Shown: one piece after another, positions 35,875 to 45,395 of the stretch
Numbering within the stretch: position 1 is the first letter of the stretch
Layout of the letters: each line of letters begins with the position of its first letter
NCBI GenBank assembly: GCA_020346285.1
Contig: CP070780.1
Coordinates: 866,245 to 925,035 of the forward strand
DNA: 58,791 nt
Direction of reading: 5' to 3'
Source: Candidatus Omnitrophota bacterium
Lineage (GTDB): Bacteria > Omnitrophota > Gorgyraeia > JABMRN01 > RBG-13-46-9
The notes under the pieces: model-generated
Database searches by the model: none
The model's input: the letters and a program-made list of their open reading frames with translations, nothing else
Told to the model about the DNA's origin: nothing
Position numbers and translations under genes: made by a program

Positions 35875-37424
35875 ATAAAAGATTAATTAAATCTACTGGT
35901 TTAATCAGCTTTGCAACATGCTGTAGCAGGGTTTTTGGTTTTGCAAGAGATATACTGATAGCAAATTTTTTTGGAACTACTATATTTGCGCAAGCCTTTG
36001 TAGTCGCTTTCAGAATACCCAATCTCCTGAGAGACCTTATCGGTGAGGGGGCAGCCAATGCCGCCTTTGTGCCTGTTTTAACGGAATATTACACTACACG
36101 TTCAAAAGAAGATTTCTGGCGACTGGCAAAAAATCTTCTATACATTCTCGTTATCACTCTTTTTGTCATTTCGTTATGCGGAATTTTACTCGCCCCCGCT
36201 ATAGTGCGATTGATAGCGCCCGGCTTTATTGAAGATACCGCCAAGCTCGCGATAACCATAGAGCTTACTCGCATTATATTTCCCTTTATCTTTCTTATCG
36301 GACTGGTGGCTTATGGTATGGGTGTTTTAAATTCGCTTGACCATTTTGCCAGCCCTGCCTTTGGCCCGGTTTTATTGAATATCTCAATGATATTATTTCT
36401 TATATATGTATGCCCTAAAATAGGGATTAAAGGCCTTGCTTTGGCGGTTTTGGTGGGAGGGGCGCTTCAGGTCGCTTTGATAGGGACGGTTCTTTATAGA
36501 AAGGGATTGCGTTTTTTGCCGCCTACCTTCTTTTTTCATCCCGCCATAAAGAGAATATGGCGCCTTCTTGTGCCGCGCTTTTTTGGCTCGGCAGTATATC
36601 AATTAAGCGTTATCGTGGATAATATTTTTTCCACATTTGGGTGGATTGTGGGCGTGGGCGCGCCGGCCGCTTTGTGGTATTCTTATCGGCTTTTTCATCT
36701 TCCTTTGGCTATATTTGGCATCGCGCTGGCTACCGTAGCCCTTCCTAAAATGAGTAAAGAGGTAGCCAGAAAAGATATTTCTGCCCTTAAAGATACAATT
36801 AGCTTTTCTATGAGGAGCGTTCTCCTGGTGCTGATTCCCGCCGGTATCGGCCTTGCCACGCTTGGAAGGCCTATTATAAGGATACTTTTTGAAAGGGGGG
36901 AATTTACTCCATATTCGACTTTAATTACAGACAATGCCCTTTTCTTTTATTCTTTTGGCCTTTTTGCCTGCGGGGGCATAAAAATACTTGTAAATGCCTT
37001 CTTTTCTTTAGGGGATACGCGGACGCCGGTAAAGGTGGCCAGCGTTTCATTTTTTGTAAATCTTGTGTTGAATTTTGTATTAATGTGGCCGCTTAAAATA
37101 GGGGGATTGGCGCTGGCGACATCGATTGCCGCAACATCTAATTTTATAATGTTATACATATTGCTTACGAGAAAAATCGGAGATATAGGCACGCGAAGAA
37201 TCTTGAATTCATTCGGCCGCATTATAATGGCAAGCGCTATTATGGGTATTTTCTCTTATGCCGCGGCCGGCATGCTCCTAAGGCTGGATAAAGGAATTCT
37301 TATAAATTTTGCAGGTCTTTTAGCTGTTGTATTTCTTAGCGCGGCAATTTATATTCTTTCAAGTTTAGCCCTGGGCATCGGTGAAGTAAAGGCATTCGTG
37401 AGATGGATATTGAAAAAAGACTGA
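35868..37424 (+). CDS. murJ: Lipid II flippase MurJ
   Basis: 518 residues from TTG 35868, with AAGGA 7 bases upstream. Fourteen hydrophobic helices. Hallmarks: SRVFGFARDILIANFFG, FRIPNLLRDLIGEGAANAAFVPVLTEY and ILFERGEFTP. It flips lipid II to the periplasm for peptidoglycan synthesis. The end overlaps the uvrC-ogt gene by 22 bases. Confidence 0.95.
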   Translation: MSNKRLIKSTGLISFATCCSRVFGFARDILIANFFGTTIFAQAFVVAFRIPNLLRDLIGEGAANAAFVPVLTEYYTTRSKEDFWRLAKNLLYILVITLFVISLCGILLAPAIVRLIAPGFIEDTAKLAITIELTRIIFPFIFLIGLVAYGMGVLNSLDHFASPAFGPVLLNISMILFLIYVCPKIGIKGLALAVLVGGALQVALIGTVLYRKGLRFLPPTFFFHPAIKRIWRLLVPRFFGSAVYQLSVIVDNIFSTFGWIVGVGAPAALWYSYRLFHLPLAIFGIALATVALPKMSKEVARKDISALKDTISFSMRSVLLVLIPAGIGLATLGRPIIRILFERGEFTPYSTLITDNALFFYSFGLFACGGIKILVNAFFSLGDTRTPVKVASVSFFVNLVLNFVLMWPLKIGGLALATSIAATSNFIMLYILLTRKIGDIGTRRILNSFGRIIMASAIMGIFSYAAAGMLLRLDKGILINFAGLLAVVFLSAAIYILSSLALGIGEVKAFVRWILKKD

Positions 37425-38941
37425 AAAAAATTCCGACCTCACCCGGAGTTTACCTCTTTTTAGGCAAGAATAAAGAAGTGCTCTATATAGGAAAGGCCTC
37501 AAATTTAAAGAAGAGAATAAATAGTTATTTTCAAAAAAAATACCGCCCCCCAAGGACGGAATCCTTGGTTTCCCGGATACGGGATTTGGATTATATTCCG
37601 ACATCCTCAACCGCCGAGGCATTGATTTACGAAGCCAATCTTATTAAACAAAAAAAGCCGAAGTATAACGTTGAATTAAAAGACGATAAGTCGTATCCGT
37701 TTTTGAAATTAACTATAACCGAGAAATTTCCGCGGCTTTTTATAACCAGGCAGAGGAAAAAGGACCGTTCTTTATATTACGGCCCCTACACGAATGTCAA
37801 GCTTTTGAAAAAAGCGCTTTCTGTAATAAGAAGCACTTTTCTTTTAAGGTCGTGCAAGAGGATGCCTAAAAAGCCGTGCCTCAAGGCGCATATAAAACAG
37901 TGCGTTTCTCCCTGTAACGGAAGCATAACCGAAGAGAAGTATAAAAAAATAGCCGATGATGCAAGGCTCTTTTTAGAGGGCAGGAAGAAAGACCTTCTAA
38001 AGAGGCTTTCGGATAGGATGAAGAAAGCTTCCAAAAATTTAGATTATGAAAAAGCCATTGCCTTGAGGGACGAGATCGAAGCGTTAAGCGCGATGTGGAA
38101 AGGCAGGAGGCCGCCCCCGCCCTTAAATAGAGAAATCAGCCGGTTAAAGGATGTTTTGGGCCTTCGGGTTTTACCGGCGCGCATCGAGGCCTTTGACATA
38201 TCCGACATATCCGGAAAAGAGGCAGTGGGCTCTATGGTGAGTTTTTTTAGCGGCAGGCCGCAGAAAGACGAGTATAGAAGGTTCAGGATAAAGAACGTAA
38301 CGGGAATTGACGATTATGCATGCTTAAGAGAAGTTATCAGGAGGAGATATGCCCGCCTCTTGAAGGAAGAAGCCAGATTGCCGGACCTTATATTAATAGA
38401 CGGAGGGAGGGGCCATCTAAATGTGGCAAGGGATGAACTGGATAAAATAGGGCCTGTAAAGATCCCCGTTATAAGCATAGCCAAGGAGAAAGAATATATA
38501 TATGTAGACGGGAAAAAACCTCCTCTGGTATTGCCGCGAAGTTCACCGGCGCTTAAGCTAATCATGCGAATCAGAGACGAAGCGCACCGCTTCGCGATTT
38601 CCTACCACAAACTCTTGAGAAGCAAGTCGCTCTTTAACGATAAGAAACATGCCCCGCCCACCGTGCGCGCATGGGCGGGGTTGACCCCATTCCAGAGGCG
38701 GGTTTACAGGGCGGTTTCCTCTATTCCGCCGGGTGAAGTTCGTTCGTATAAATGGGTCGCAGAGAAAATCGGCGCCCCCCGCGCATATCGGGCCGTAGGC
38801 CACGCGCTTAAAAAGAATCCATATGTCGGCATAATTCCCTGTCACAGGGTTATAAAAAGTAACGGCTCTTTAGGCGGGTTTTCAAAAGGAAAAAGCCGGA
38901 AGAGAGGCCTTCTGAAACGGGAAGGCCTTGACGTTGGATAG
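37403..38941 (+). CDS. uvrC: UvrC fused to O6-alkylguanine DNA alkyltransferase
   Basis: 512 residues. The N-terminal GIY-YIG nuclease (about 12-90: GVYLF...VLYIGKA) is followed by a Cys-rich region, a UVR helix pair (about 200-230), and the RNase H-like nuclease with Asp265, Asp333 and His395 matching the catalytic D-D-H set. The spacer domain between UVR and RNase H (about 100 residues) is missing. After RSK (about residue 410) the usual C-terminal tandem HhH domain is replaced by an Ogt/MGMT DNA-binding domain: TPFQRRVYRAVSSIPPGEVRSY and a PCHR active site with Cys480. A palindrome (38652-38680) lies at the junction. It probably makes the incisions of nucleotide excision repair and may also recognise alkylguanine. 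Confidence 0.93.
   Translation: MDIEKRLKKIPTSPGVYLFLGKNKEVLYIGKASNLKKRINSYFQKKYRPPRTESLVSRIRDLDYIPTSSTAEALIYEANLIKQKKPKYNVELKDDKSYPFLKLTITEKFPRLFITRQRKKDRSLYYGPYTNVKLLKKALSVIRSTFLLRSCKRMPKKPCLKAHIKQCVSPCNGSITEEKYKKIADDARLFLEGRKKDLLKRLSDRMKKASKNLDYEKAIALRDEIEALSAMWKGRRPPPPLNREISRLKDVLGLRVLPARIEAFDISDISGKEAVGSMVSFFSGRPQKDEYRRFRIKNVTGIDDYACLREVIRRRYARLLKEEARLPDLILIDGGRGHLNVARDELDKIGPVKIPVISIAKEKEYIYVDGKKPPLVLPRSSPALKLIMRIRDEAHRFAISYHKLLRSKSLFNDKKHAPPTVRAWAGLTPFQRRVYRAVSSIPPGEVRSYKWVAEKIGAPRAYRAVGHALKKNPYVGIIPCHRVIKSNGSLGGFSKGKSRKRGLLKREGLDVG
38652..38680. repeat. Palindrome at the UvrC/Ogt domain junction
   Basis: CCCCGCCCA (38652-38660) pairs with TGGGCGGGG (38672-38680) around an 11-base GC-rich loop. 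It encodes the linker APPTVRAWAG between the two domains. Confidence 0.7.
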
Positions 38942-38956
38942 TATATTGGGTATAAT
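38928..38956 (+). promoter_or_regulatory. Strong sigma-70 promoter of prfB
   Basis: TTGACG, 17-base spacer, perfect TATAAT, straddling the end of uvrC-ogt. Confidence 0.75.
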
Positions 38957-38960
38957 GAAT

Positions 38961-39033
38961 GAAGCGTTTGCAATTTCTCGTTCAACCTGTACCCGCAAGG
39001 GGTACAGGTTGAAATAGAAGCCGCAAACGCTTC
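38961..39033 (+). promoter_or_regulatory. Long nested hairpin in the prfB leader
   Basis: Outer stem GAAGCGTTTGC (38961-38971) with GCAAACGCTTC (39023-39033), 11 perfect pairs. Inner stem TTCAACCTGTACCC (38981-38994) with GGGTACAGGTTGAA (39000-39013), 14 perfect pairs around a 5-base loop. It starts at about the expected transcription start and ends 14 bases before the prfB ATG. Confidence 0.85.
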
Positions 39034-39047
39034 AAGAAGAGGTAAAT

Positions 39048-40146
39048 ATGTTAGAAGATATAAAGTTAGAATTGGAGAAGTTGGAAAAGAGGCTTAACAC
39101 CTTGGGAGGCTATCTTTGACGTAAGAGACTGCCAGAAGAAGATAGAGAAAATAGAAAAAGATATATCAAAAGAGAATTTTTGGAAGAACAGAGAAAAAGC
39201 AAATCAGTCCCTCAAGGAATTAAAGTATTTAAAACAATCTATTGAGCCTTTTGTCAAAAGCTCTTTCGCCCTCAATGAGATAAAAGAGCTGCTCACCATA
39301 ACCGAAGAGGGAGACGCCTCTTCATTGTCTCACCTTAAAGAAGAATTGCGAAATCTAAAAAAAGAAATAGACAATTTCGAATTTAAAAGTCTTTTAAACA
39401 AGGAAGAGGACGGGTTAAGCGCCATAGTAAGCATTAACGCGGGCGCCGGCGGCACCGAATCCTGCGACTGGGTCGGGATGTTATACAGGATGTATAACAG
39501 GTGGGCAGATAAGAAAAAATACGCAATACATAGAATCGACTATTTACCGGGTGAGGAAGCCGGCATAAAGAATGTGACTTTCATCGTAAAAGGGCAATTT
39601 GCCTATGGTTATTTGAAATCCGAAAGCGGCGTTCACAGGCTGGTAAGAATTTCGCCCTTCGACGCCAACAAAAGGCGGCATACCTCTTTTGCTTCCGTGG
39701 ATGTCATCCCGGAAATAGACGAAAATATAAAGATAGACATTAAGGAATCGGATTTAAAGATAGATACTTTCAGGGCAGGCGGCAAAGGGGGCCAGCACGT
39801 TAATGTTACCGATTCAGCCGTTAGAATAACGCACGTTCCCACTAAGATCGTGGTGCAATGCCAGAATGAACGTTCTCAGTATAAAAACAAACAGACCGCA
39901 ATGAAGGTCCTGAAATCCCGTCTTTACGAGCGAGAATTGGAAGTGAAAAAAGCCGAGCTTGCCAAGCAGTATGAAAAGAAAAAACCCATCGAATGGGGTA
40001 GCCAGATACGCTCTTATGTCCTGCACCCCTATTCATTGATTAAGGACCACAGGACCGGTTTTGAAATGCGGAATGCGCAGGCTGTTTTAAACGGTAGCTT
40101 GGACGGATTCATAGAAGCATATCTGAAAAAGATGAGAAAAAGATGA
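39048..40146 (+). CDS. prfB: Peptide chain release factor 2 (programmed +1 frameshift)
   Basis: The gene starts at ATG 39048, reads 23 sense codons to CTT, meets an in-frame TGA (39117-39119), and continues after a +1 shift at GAC 39118 to the stop at 40146. The full product is about 365 residues, normal for RF2. The shifted frame holds the helical N-terminal domain, the tripeptide anticodon SPF (in [13 protein letters not shown]), and the catalytic GGQ ([10 protein letters not shown]). It ends translation at UGA and UAA. The end overlaps secA by 4 bases (ATGA). Confidence 0.95.
39105..39120 (+). other. prfB: Programmed frameshift site of prfB
   Basis: GGAGGC-TAT-CTT-TGA-C: a Shine-Dalgarno-like GGAGG just upstream of the slippery CTT-TGA-C, the classical RF2 autoregulatory site. 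When RF2 is scarce, the ribosome slips onto the +1 frame. Confidence 0.97.
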
Positions 40147-43100
40147 AATTTATTTTAGATAAGATTATAGGTTCGCAAAACAAGAGAGAACTGGCAAGGT
40201 TAAAACCTCTCGTGGATAAGATAAATAGCCTGGAGGCCGATATCTCACGCATTTCGGATGAAGAGCTCCGCGGCAAAACAGATAAGTTCAGGGAGCATAT
40301 AAAAAAACAGAGAGAAAAAATACGGCCTGAATTGGAAGAGCTTGAAAAGAAATTGGAAGAGGCGTCTTTTCCCCAGGAGAAGGACAAGCTGAAACGAAAG
40401 CTTAAAATTTTAAAGAACGGGGTTTTTGACGATATTTTGCCGGAGGCATTCGCTGTCGTAAGAGAGGTAGCCCGCCGCGTGCTGAACATGAGGCACTTTG
40501 ACGTTCAGCTTATGGGCGGAATTGTTATACATGAAGGGAAGATTGCCGAGATGGCAACAGGGGAAGGCAAAACCCTTGTCGCAACCCTGCCGACATACCT
40601 TAATGCCCTTGCCGGCGAAGGCGTGCATATCATTACCGTTAACGACTATTTAGCCAAACGCGACAGGATTTGGATGGGGCCTATTTATGAATTTTTAGGG
40701 TTATCTGTCGGCGTAATTCAGCATGACATGTCCCCGGAAGAGAGAAAGAAGGCATATAATTCGGATATTACTTATGGAACCAACAATGAATTTGGGTTTG
40801 ATTATTTACGTGATAATATGGTTATCCATAATGAGGACATCGTCCAGAGAGGTTTCAATTTTGCCATTGTTGATGAGGTGGATAGCATTCTCATAGATGA
40901 ATCGAGGACACCTTTAATTATATCCGGCCCTACCGAGAGCACTAACGTCACTTATGTTGAGATGAAACCCGTCGTTGATTATATCTCAAAATTGCAAAAA
41001 CGCCTCGCCGGCGAACTTCTTATGAAACTTAAAAAGGTAATAGATGCCACAGACCAGGCCGAAGAAGCCGAACGGCTTCTTTACCTTATACATAAAGGTT
41101 CGCCAAAGATGAGAGAATTCCTGGACCTTGTTCTGAAAAATACAAAGGTTAAAGTGTTATTTGATAAAGCGATAAATTATTACGACAGCAAGTTGATGGA
41201 AAATGAAAGGGCATCTCTTTTAGAAAACCTGTACTTTATATTCGATGAGAAGACAAGGGAAGTTACGTTCACTTCAAAGGGCGAAGACATCATGCGCCAG
41301 AAATTTAACGTGGAATTTATAATCGAAGACCTCGAGACAAAACTTTCGGAAATCGCAAAAAATGTTGACCTGACGGATGAACAGAAGATTGTCAAAGAGA
41401 GCGAGATTACCGCGGCATATCTCGAACAACAAAAGCGCGTTGACAGCATAAAGCAGCTTTTGAAAGCATATATTTTGTTCCAGAAAGACGTAAATTACGT
41501 CGTTCACGAAAACAAGGTTATAATTGTTGACGAGTTTACGGGCCGAATGATGCCCGGCAGGCGTTTCTCCGAAGGTATACACGAGGCAATCGAGGCCAAG
41601 GAAGGGGTAGAGGTCCAGAAGGAATCCCAGACACTCGCTACCATTACGCTTCAGAATTTTTTCAGAATGTACGGGAAGATTTCCGGCATGACAGGGACAG
41701 CGGCTACCGAGGCCGGCGAATTTGAAAAGATATACGACCTTGCGGTCGTGGTTATACCTACGAACAGGCCTTTGCGCAGAACTAATTTCGGTGACGTCAT
41801 ATACAAGACAGAGAACGAAAAATTCAACGCCCTCTGTAATGAGGTAGATACCTTGCATAAAGAGGGAAGGCCCGTTCTTGTGGGCACGATTTCCATTGAG
41901 AAGTCCGAAACTTTAAGCAGGCTCCTGAAAAAACGAAATATCCCTCACTATATCCTCAACGCTAAATATCATGAGATGGAGGCGCATATAATCGCACAAG
42001 CGGGAAGGTGGAAAGCTGTTACGATTGCGACGAATATGGCGGGCCGCGGAACCGATATTCTTTTAGGCGGGAATCCGGAATATCTGGCAGATGACGCCAC
42101 CCGTAAACTTTCGATTGAATCGAAAACTGAACGGGACAGGGCCATGAGTAAATATCTTGAGGAATATAAACAAAAAACGGATGATGAACACGGCCGCGTT
42201 GTGGAGCTCGGCGGCCTTCATGTGATAGGGACAGAGCGCCATGAAGCGAGAAGAATAGATAATCAGCTGAGGGGAAGAGCCGGCAGGCAGGGTGACCCGG
42301 GTTCATCGAGATTCTACCTCTCCCTGGAAGACGACCTGATGAGAATATTCGGTTCCGACAGGATAAAAATGATTATGGAACGTCTCGGCATGGAAGAGGG
42401 CCAGGAAATACAGCACGCGCTTGTTACCCGGGCCATAAGAACGGCACAGAAAAGAGTTGAAACGCAGAATTTTGAAATAAGAAAGCACCTGCTTAAATAC
42501 GACAATATTATGAACCAGCAGAGAGAATTGATATATGCGAGAAGAAGAAATATCATTTTGCAGGATGACCTGAAGGAAGAAGTTTTTAATATATTGGGAG
42601 CTATTTTAGACGATTGGCTGGTGGATTGGCAGAACGAAGAAGAATTTCTCGAAAGATTCTGCAGGAAATTGAGGCTTAAATTCTTATTAAACTTTCATAC
42701 GCGCGATTTTTTAGATATTTCTAAAGATGAGATAATTTCAAAAATCCTGGAGCTCTCAAAATCTCATTACGCGAAAAAAGAGGGAATACTGGGTTTTGAC
42801 CGAACAAGAAATTTAGAAAGAATGATTATGCTGGGGGTAATAGATTCGAATTGGAAGGATTACCTCTTCAGTATGGACGAATTGCGGGAAGGCATAATGT
42901 GGCGCTCGTATGGCCAAAAAGACCCGCTGGTGGAATATCAACACGAGGCATTTGCGATGTTCACCGACCTTGTCAGGACGATTGACGAGGGGATAGTCGA
43001 AAGGCTTTTTAAAACATTTGCCGTGGAAGAGAGATTTGTTCAAGGCATATTTAAAAAAGAAGAAGAAACTTTTGTGCATGAACAATATTCTGCCCTGCAG

Positions 43101-43307
43101 GCGGGTCCCGAGAAAAAAGAAATGCTCCCGCCTTCGGCGGGATCCCGGAGAACTTCACCCGGAGAAACTCCATTCGGGGCGCAGCCAATGCCGGATACAA
43201 GGCCGTCCCGGGAGACGACGTATAGAAGAGAAAACGTTAAAGTCGGCAGGAATGAGCCCTGCCCCTGTGGAAGCGGGCTTAAATACAAAAAATGTTGTGG
43301 AAAATAA
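40143..43307 (+). CDS. secA: Preprotein translocase ATPase SecA
   Basis: 1054 residues. Walker A is [14 protein letters not shown] (about 137-146), with [11 protein letters not shown] as the DEAD-like Walker B. The crosslinking domain holds an extra helical segment of about 130 residues (roughly 285-420), as seen in some SecA proteins. The helical scaffold and wing are followed by a C-terminal zinc-binding tail [18 protein letters not shown]. It drives protein export through SecYEG. The tail linker contains a small CCCGCC-TTC-GGCGGG hairpin. The start overlaps prfB by 4 bases and the end overlaps lnt. Confidence 0.97.
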   Translation: MKFILDKIIGSQNKRELARLKPLVDKINSLEADISRISDEELRGKTDKFREHIKKQREKIRPELEELEKKLEEASFPQEKDKLKRKLKILKNGVFDDILPEAFAVVREVARRVLNMRHFDVQLMGGIVIHEGKIAEMATGEGKTLVATLPTYLNALAGEGVHIITVNDYLAKRDRIWMGPIYEFLGLSVGVIQHDMSPEERKKAYNSDITYGTNNEFGFDYLRDNMVIHNEDIVQRGFNFAIVDEVDSILIDESRTPLIISGPTESTNVTYVEMKPVVDYISKLQKRLAGELLMKLKKVIDATDQAEEAERLLYLIHKGSPKMREFLDLVLKNTKVKVLFDKAINYYDSKLMENERASLLENLYFIFDEKTREVTFTSKGEDIMRQKFNVEFIIEDLETKLSEIAKNVDLTDEQKIVKESEITAAYLEQQKRVDSIKQLLKAYILFQKDVNYVVHENKVIIVDEFTGRMMPGRRFSEGIHEAIEAKEGVEVQKESQTLATITLQNFFRMYGKISGMTGTAATEAGEFEKIYDLAVVVIPTNRPLRRTNFGDVIYKTENEKFNALCNEVDTLHKEGRPVLVGTISIEKSETLSRLLKKRNIPHYILNAKYHEMEAHIIAQAGRWKAVTIATNMAGRGTDILLGGNPEYLADDATRKLSIESKTERDRAMSKYLEEYKQKTDDEHGRVVELGGLHVIGTERHEARRIDNQLRGRAGRQGDPGSSRFYLSLEDDLMRIFGSDRIKMIMERLGMEEGQEIQHALVTRAIRTAQKRVETQNFEIRKHLLKYDNIMNQQRELIYARRRNIILQDDLKEEVFNILGAILDDWLVDWQNEEEFLERFCRKLRLKFLLNFHTRDFLDISKDEIISKILELSKSHYAKKEGILGFDRTRNLERMIMLGVIDSNWKDYLFSMDELREGIMWRSYGQKDPLVEYQHEAFAMFTDLVRTIDEGIVERLFKTFAVEERFVQGIFKKEEETFVHEQYSALQAGPEKKEMLPPSAGSRRTSPGETPFGAQPMPDTRPSRETTYRRENVKVGRNEPCPCGSGLKYKKCCGK
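43127..43141. repeat. Small hairpin in the secA linker
   Basis: CCCGCC-TTC-GGCGGG, a 6-bp stem with a 3-base loop, coding for PPSAG in the flexible linker before the zinc tail. Confidence 0.5.
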
Positions 43308-45337
43308 TCTTTTCGGCGTTCCTTTTAATCCTGGCTTACCCGAATTTTAATTTAGAATACTTAGCGTGGATTGCGCTTATTCCTCTATTCTTTGCCCTTG
43401 AGAACAAGAATATAAAACAAAGGTTTGTTGCGGGATATATATTTGGAGTCATATTTTTTTCAGGTATTTTGTACTGGCTTACAAACGTAACTGTTCCCGG
43501 CACAATTATATTGATACTTTTGCTTTCGTTAGCCCCCGCGATTTTTTGCCTGCTCTATGCTACGCGCCGGGCCTCTTCGCTATATGCTATAATTTTTGTT
43601 CCTTCCGCCTGGGTCCTTACCGAAAACCTGCGCGCGCATCTTTTTACGGGATTTCCCTGGGCATTATTGGCGCATTCCCAGAGTTTGAATCTTCCCGTAA
43701 TACAGATAGCGGATATCACGGGCGCTTACGGTGTTTCGTTTTTGATTGTTCTTGTAAATTTTGGCGTGTATCTGGCATTAAAAAAGACGCCTAAAAGATT
43801 TTATATCTTATTTTTTATATTTATTTTGTTTAGCTTGACGTGGACATATGGCCAGAATAGAATCAACTATGTTTACCCTGCCCGCGGACTCAAGGTTTCG
43901 GTTATACAGGGAAATATCCCGCAACATATAAAGTGGGACCCGTCGTATAAAAAATTTATTATCGATAAATATTGCGCTCTTACCAAAGAATCCCTGAAAG
44001 AAAACCCGGACCTTGTAATCTGGCCGGAGACAGCTGTGCCGGGTTATTTAGAAGAGCCTTACCTGAAGCGTCAGGTGCTCGATCTCGCGAAGTCCGGAAA
44101 TACGCATCTTTTGGTAGGCACGCTTAGAGAAGAAGGCTACGAATTTTTTAACAGCGCTACGCTTATATCCGATAAAGGAGAGGTCTTGCAAAATTACGAC
44201 AAGATTCATCTTGTCCCGTTCGGCGAGTTTGTCCCTTTCGAAAAGCTCCTTTTTCCGATGCGCGCGTTTATCGACAAACCCATCGGCGATTTTGACAGGG
44301 GCTCGGAGTTCACGGTATTCAAGGCCGTATTTAGCGATGTTATTCCCAGCCCCCGGAACATTCAGAAAACTACCCGGTTCCATAGCTTTTCGGCTCTTAT
44401 ATGTTTTGAAGACATTTTTCCCGGCCTCTCAAGGCATTTGGTCAAAAAGGGCGCAAGGTTTTTAGTAAATATAACAAATGATGCGTGGTTCGGGAAGACC
44501 GCTGCCCCGTACCAGCATGCGCAGGGTTCTATTTTCAGAGCGGTTGAAAATCGTACGCCTGTTGTCCGTGCCGCAAATACAGGGCTTTCATGTATAATAG
44601 ACCATAAAGGAAAGATTTTAAAATCTGTTAGAACGGGAAAAGGCCAGATTTTCGTAGAGGGATATGTAGCAGGAATGATAATGCCCACTTTTACAAAAAC
44701 ATTTTACACGCGCTTCGGCGATGTGTTCAGCTGGCTTTGTATCGTTTTGGTTTTGTTTGGCCTTGTGCGGCGATCGCCGAAACCTGTCCAGATCCTGATT
44801 TTGGCGTTAATTCTTACCCATGCTTCCTCTGTTTACGGCGAAGATGAAATCCATTATAGGGAAAAATTTAAATTCGGCTTTCCTTTCGGCAAAAAATACA
44901 ATTATGACAATATACTTGTGACAAGAGTCATCGATGGCGATACCATAGAATTGCAAAATCGGGAAAGGGTAAGGCTTATAGGGATAGATACTCCCGAAGT
45001 GCGGTTCAACCCTAAACTCAAACGAGACGCAAAACGCACAAAAAAAGAGTATGAGGCTATAATCGCAATGGGGAAAATTGCCGCGGAGTTTACAAAAAAT
45101 CTTGTAGAAGGAAAAAAGGTAAAACTTGAATTTGATATTGAGAAAAAGGATAGATACGGAAGGCTGCTTGCTTATGTCTACCTGGCTGACGGCAGGATGC
45201 TCAATGCCGAACTCGTTAAAGAGGGATATGCAAATGTTTATACCTTTCCTCCGAACGTGAAGTATGTCGATATGTTTTTGGAGTTGCAGCGGGAAGCAAG
45301 AGAAAATAATAGGGGATTGTGGGATGAGAATGGTTGA
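43292..45337 (+). CDS. lnt: Apolipoprotein N-acyltransferase fused to a staphylococcal-type nuclease
   Basis: 681 residues. The N-terminal 500 residues are Lnt: six or seven membrane helices (about 1-190), then a nitrilase-like domain with the catalytic triad Glu246 ([10 protein letters not shown]), Lys304 ([14 protein letters not shown]) and Cys371 ([10 protein letters not shown]). It adds the third acyl chain to lipoproteins. After a final helix (about 470-490) and a second hydrophobic stretch ending HASSVYGED, a TNase/SNase domain follows (about 540-680). It carries [23 protein letters not shown] and [12 protein letters not shown] with the Arg and Glu residues of the active site. The nuclease should sit in the periplasm. 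Confidence 0.93.
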   Translation: MLWKIIFSAFLLILAYPNFNLEYLAWIALIPLFFALENKNIKQRFVAGYIFGVIFFSGILYWLTNVTVPGTIILILLLSLAPAIFCLLYATRRASSLYAIIFVPSAWVLTENLRAHLFTGFPWALLAHSQSLNLPVIQIADITGAYGVSFLIVLVNFGVYLALKKTPKRFYILFFIFILFSLTWTYGQNRINYVYPARGLKVSVIQGNIPQHIKWDPSYKKFIIDKYCALTKESLKENPDLVIWPETAVPGYLEEPYLKRQVLDLAKSGNTHLLVGTLREEGYEFFNSATLISDKGEVLQNYDKIHLVPFGEFVPFEKLLFPMRAFIDKPIGDFDRGSEFTVFKAVFSDVIPSPRNIQKTTRFHSFSALICFEDIFPGLSRHLVKKGARFLVNITNDAWFGKTAAPYQHAQGSIFRAVENRTPVVRAANTGLSCIIDHKGKILKSVRTGKGQIFVEGYVAGMIMPTFTKTFYTRFGDVFSWLCIVLVLFGLVRRSPKPVQILILALILTHASSVYGEDEIHYREKFKFGFPFGKKYNYDNILVTRVIDGDTIELQNRERVRLIGIDTPEVRFNPKLKRDAKRTKKEYEAIIAMGKIAAEFTKNLVEGKKVKLEFDIEKKDRYGRLLAYVYLADGRMLNAELVKEGYANVYTFPPNVKYVDMFLELQREARENNRGLWDENG

Positions 45338-45362
45338 CATTCTTCCCTTTATACAGTAAACT
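45334..45362 (+). promoter_or_regulatory. Promoter of the GGDEF-PilZ operon
   Basis: TTGACA (overlapping the lnt stop codon), 17-base spacer, TAAACT, 33 bases before the ATG. Confidence 0.55.
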
Positions 45363-45395
45363 TTATTAAATAACATAGATAGCAAAAGGATAATT

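Noticed and set aside
37403-38941. Ogt domain as an alkyltransferase-like (ATL) protein without the active Cys
   Set aside because: The active site reads PCHR with Cys480 present, so alkyl transfer is possible.
38961-39033. Hairpin before prfB as a terminator of the uvrC-ogt transcript
   Set aside because: It begins downstream of the prfB promoter and is not followed by a T-run.
39048-39325. prfB as a pseudogene with an early stop
   Set aside because: The stop lies in a canonical RF2 frameshift site and the +1 frame continues into a normal RF2.
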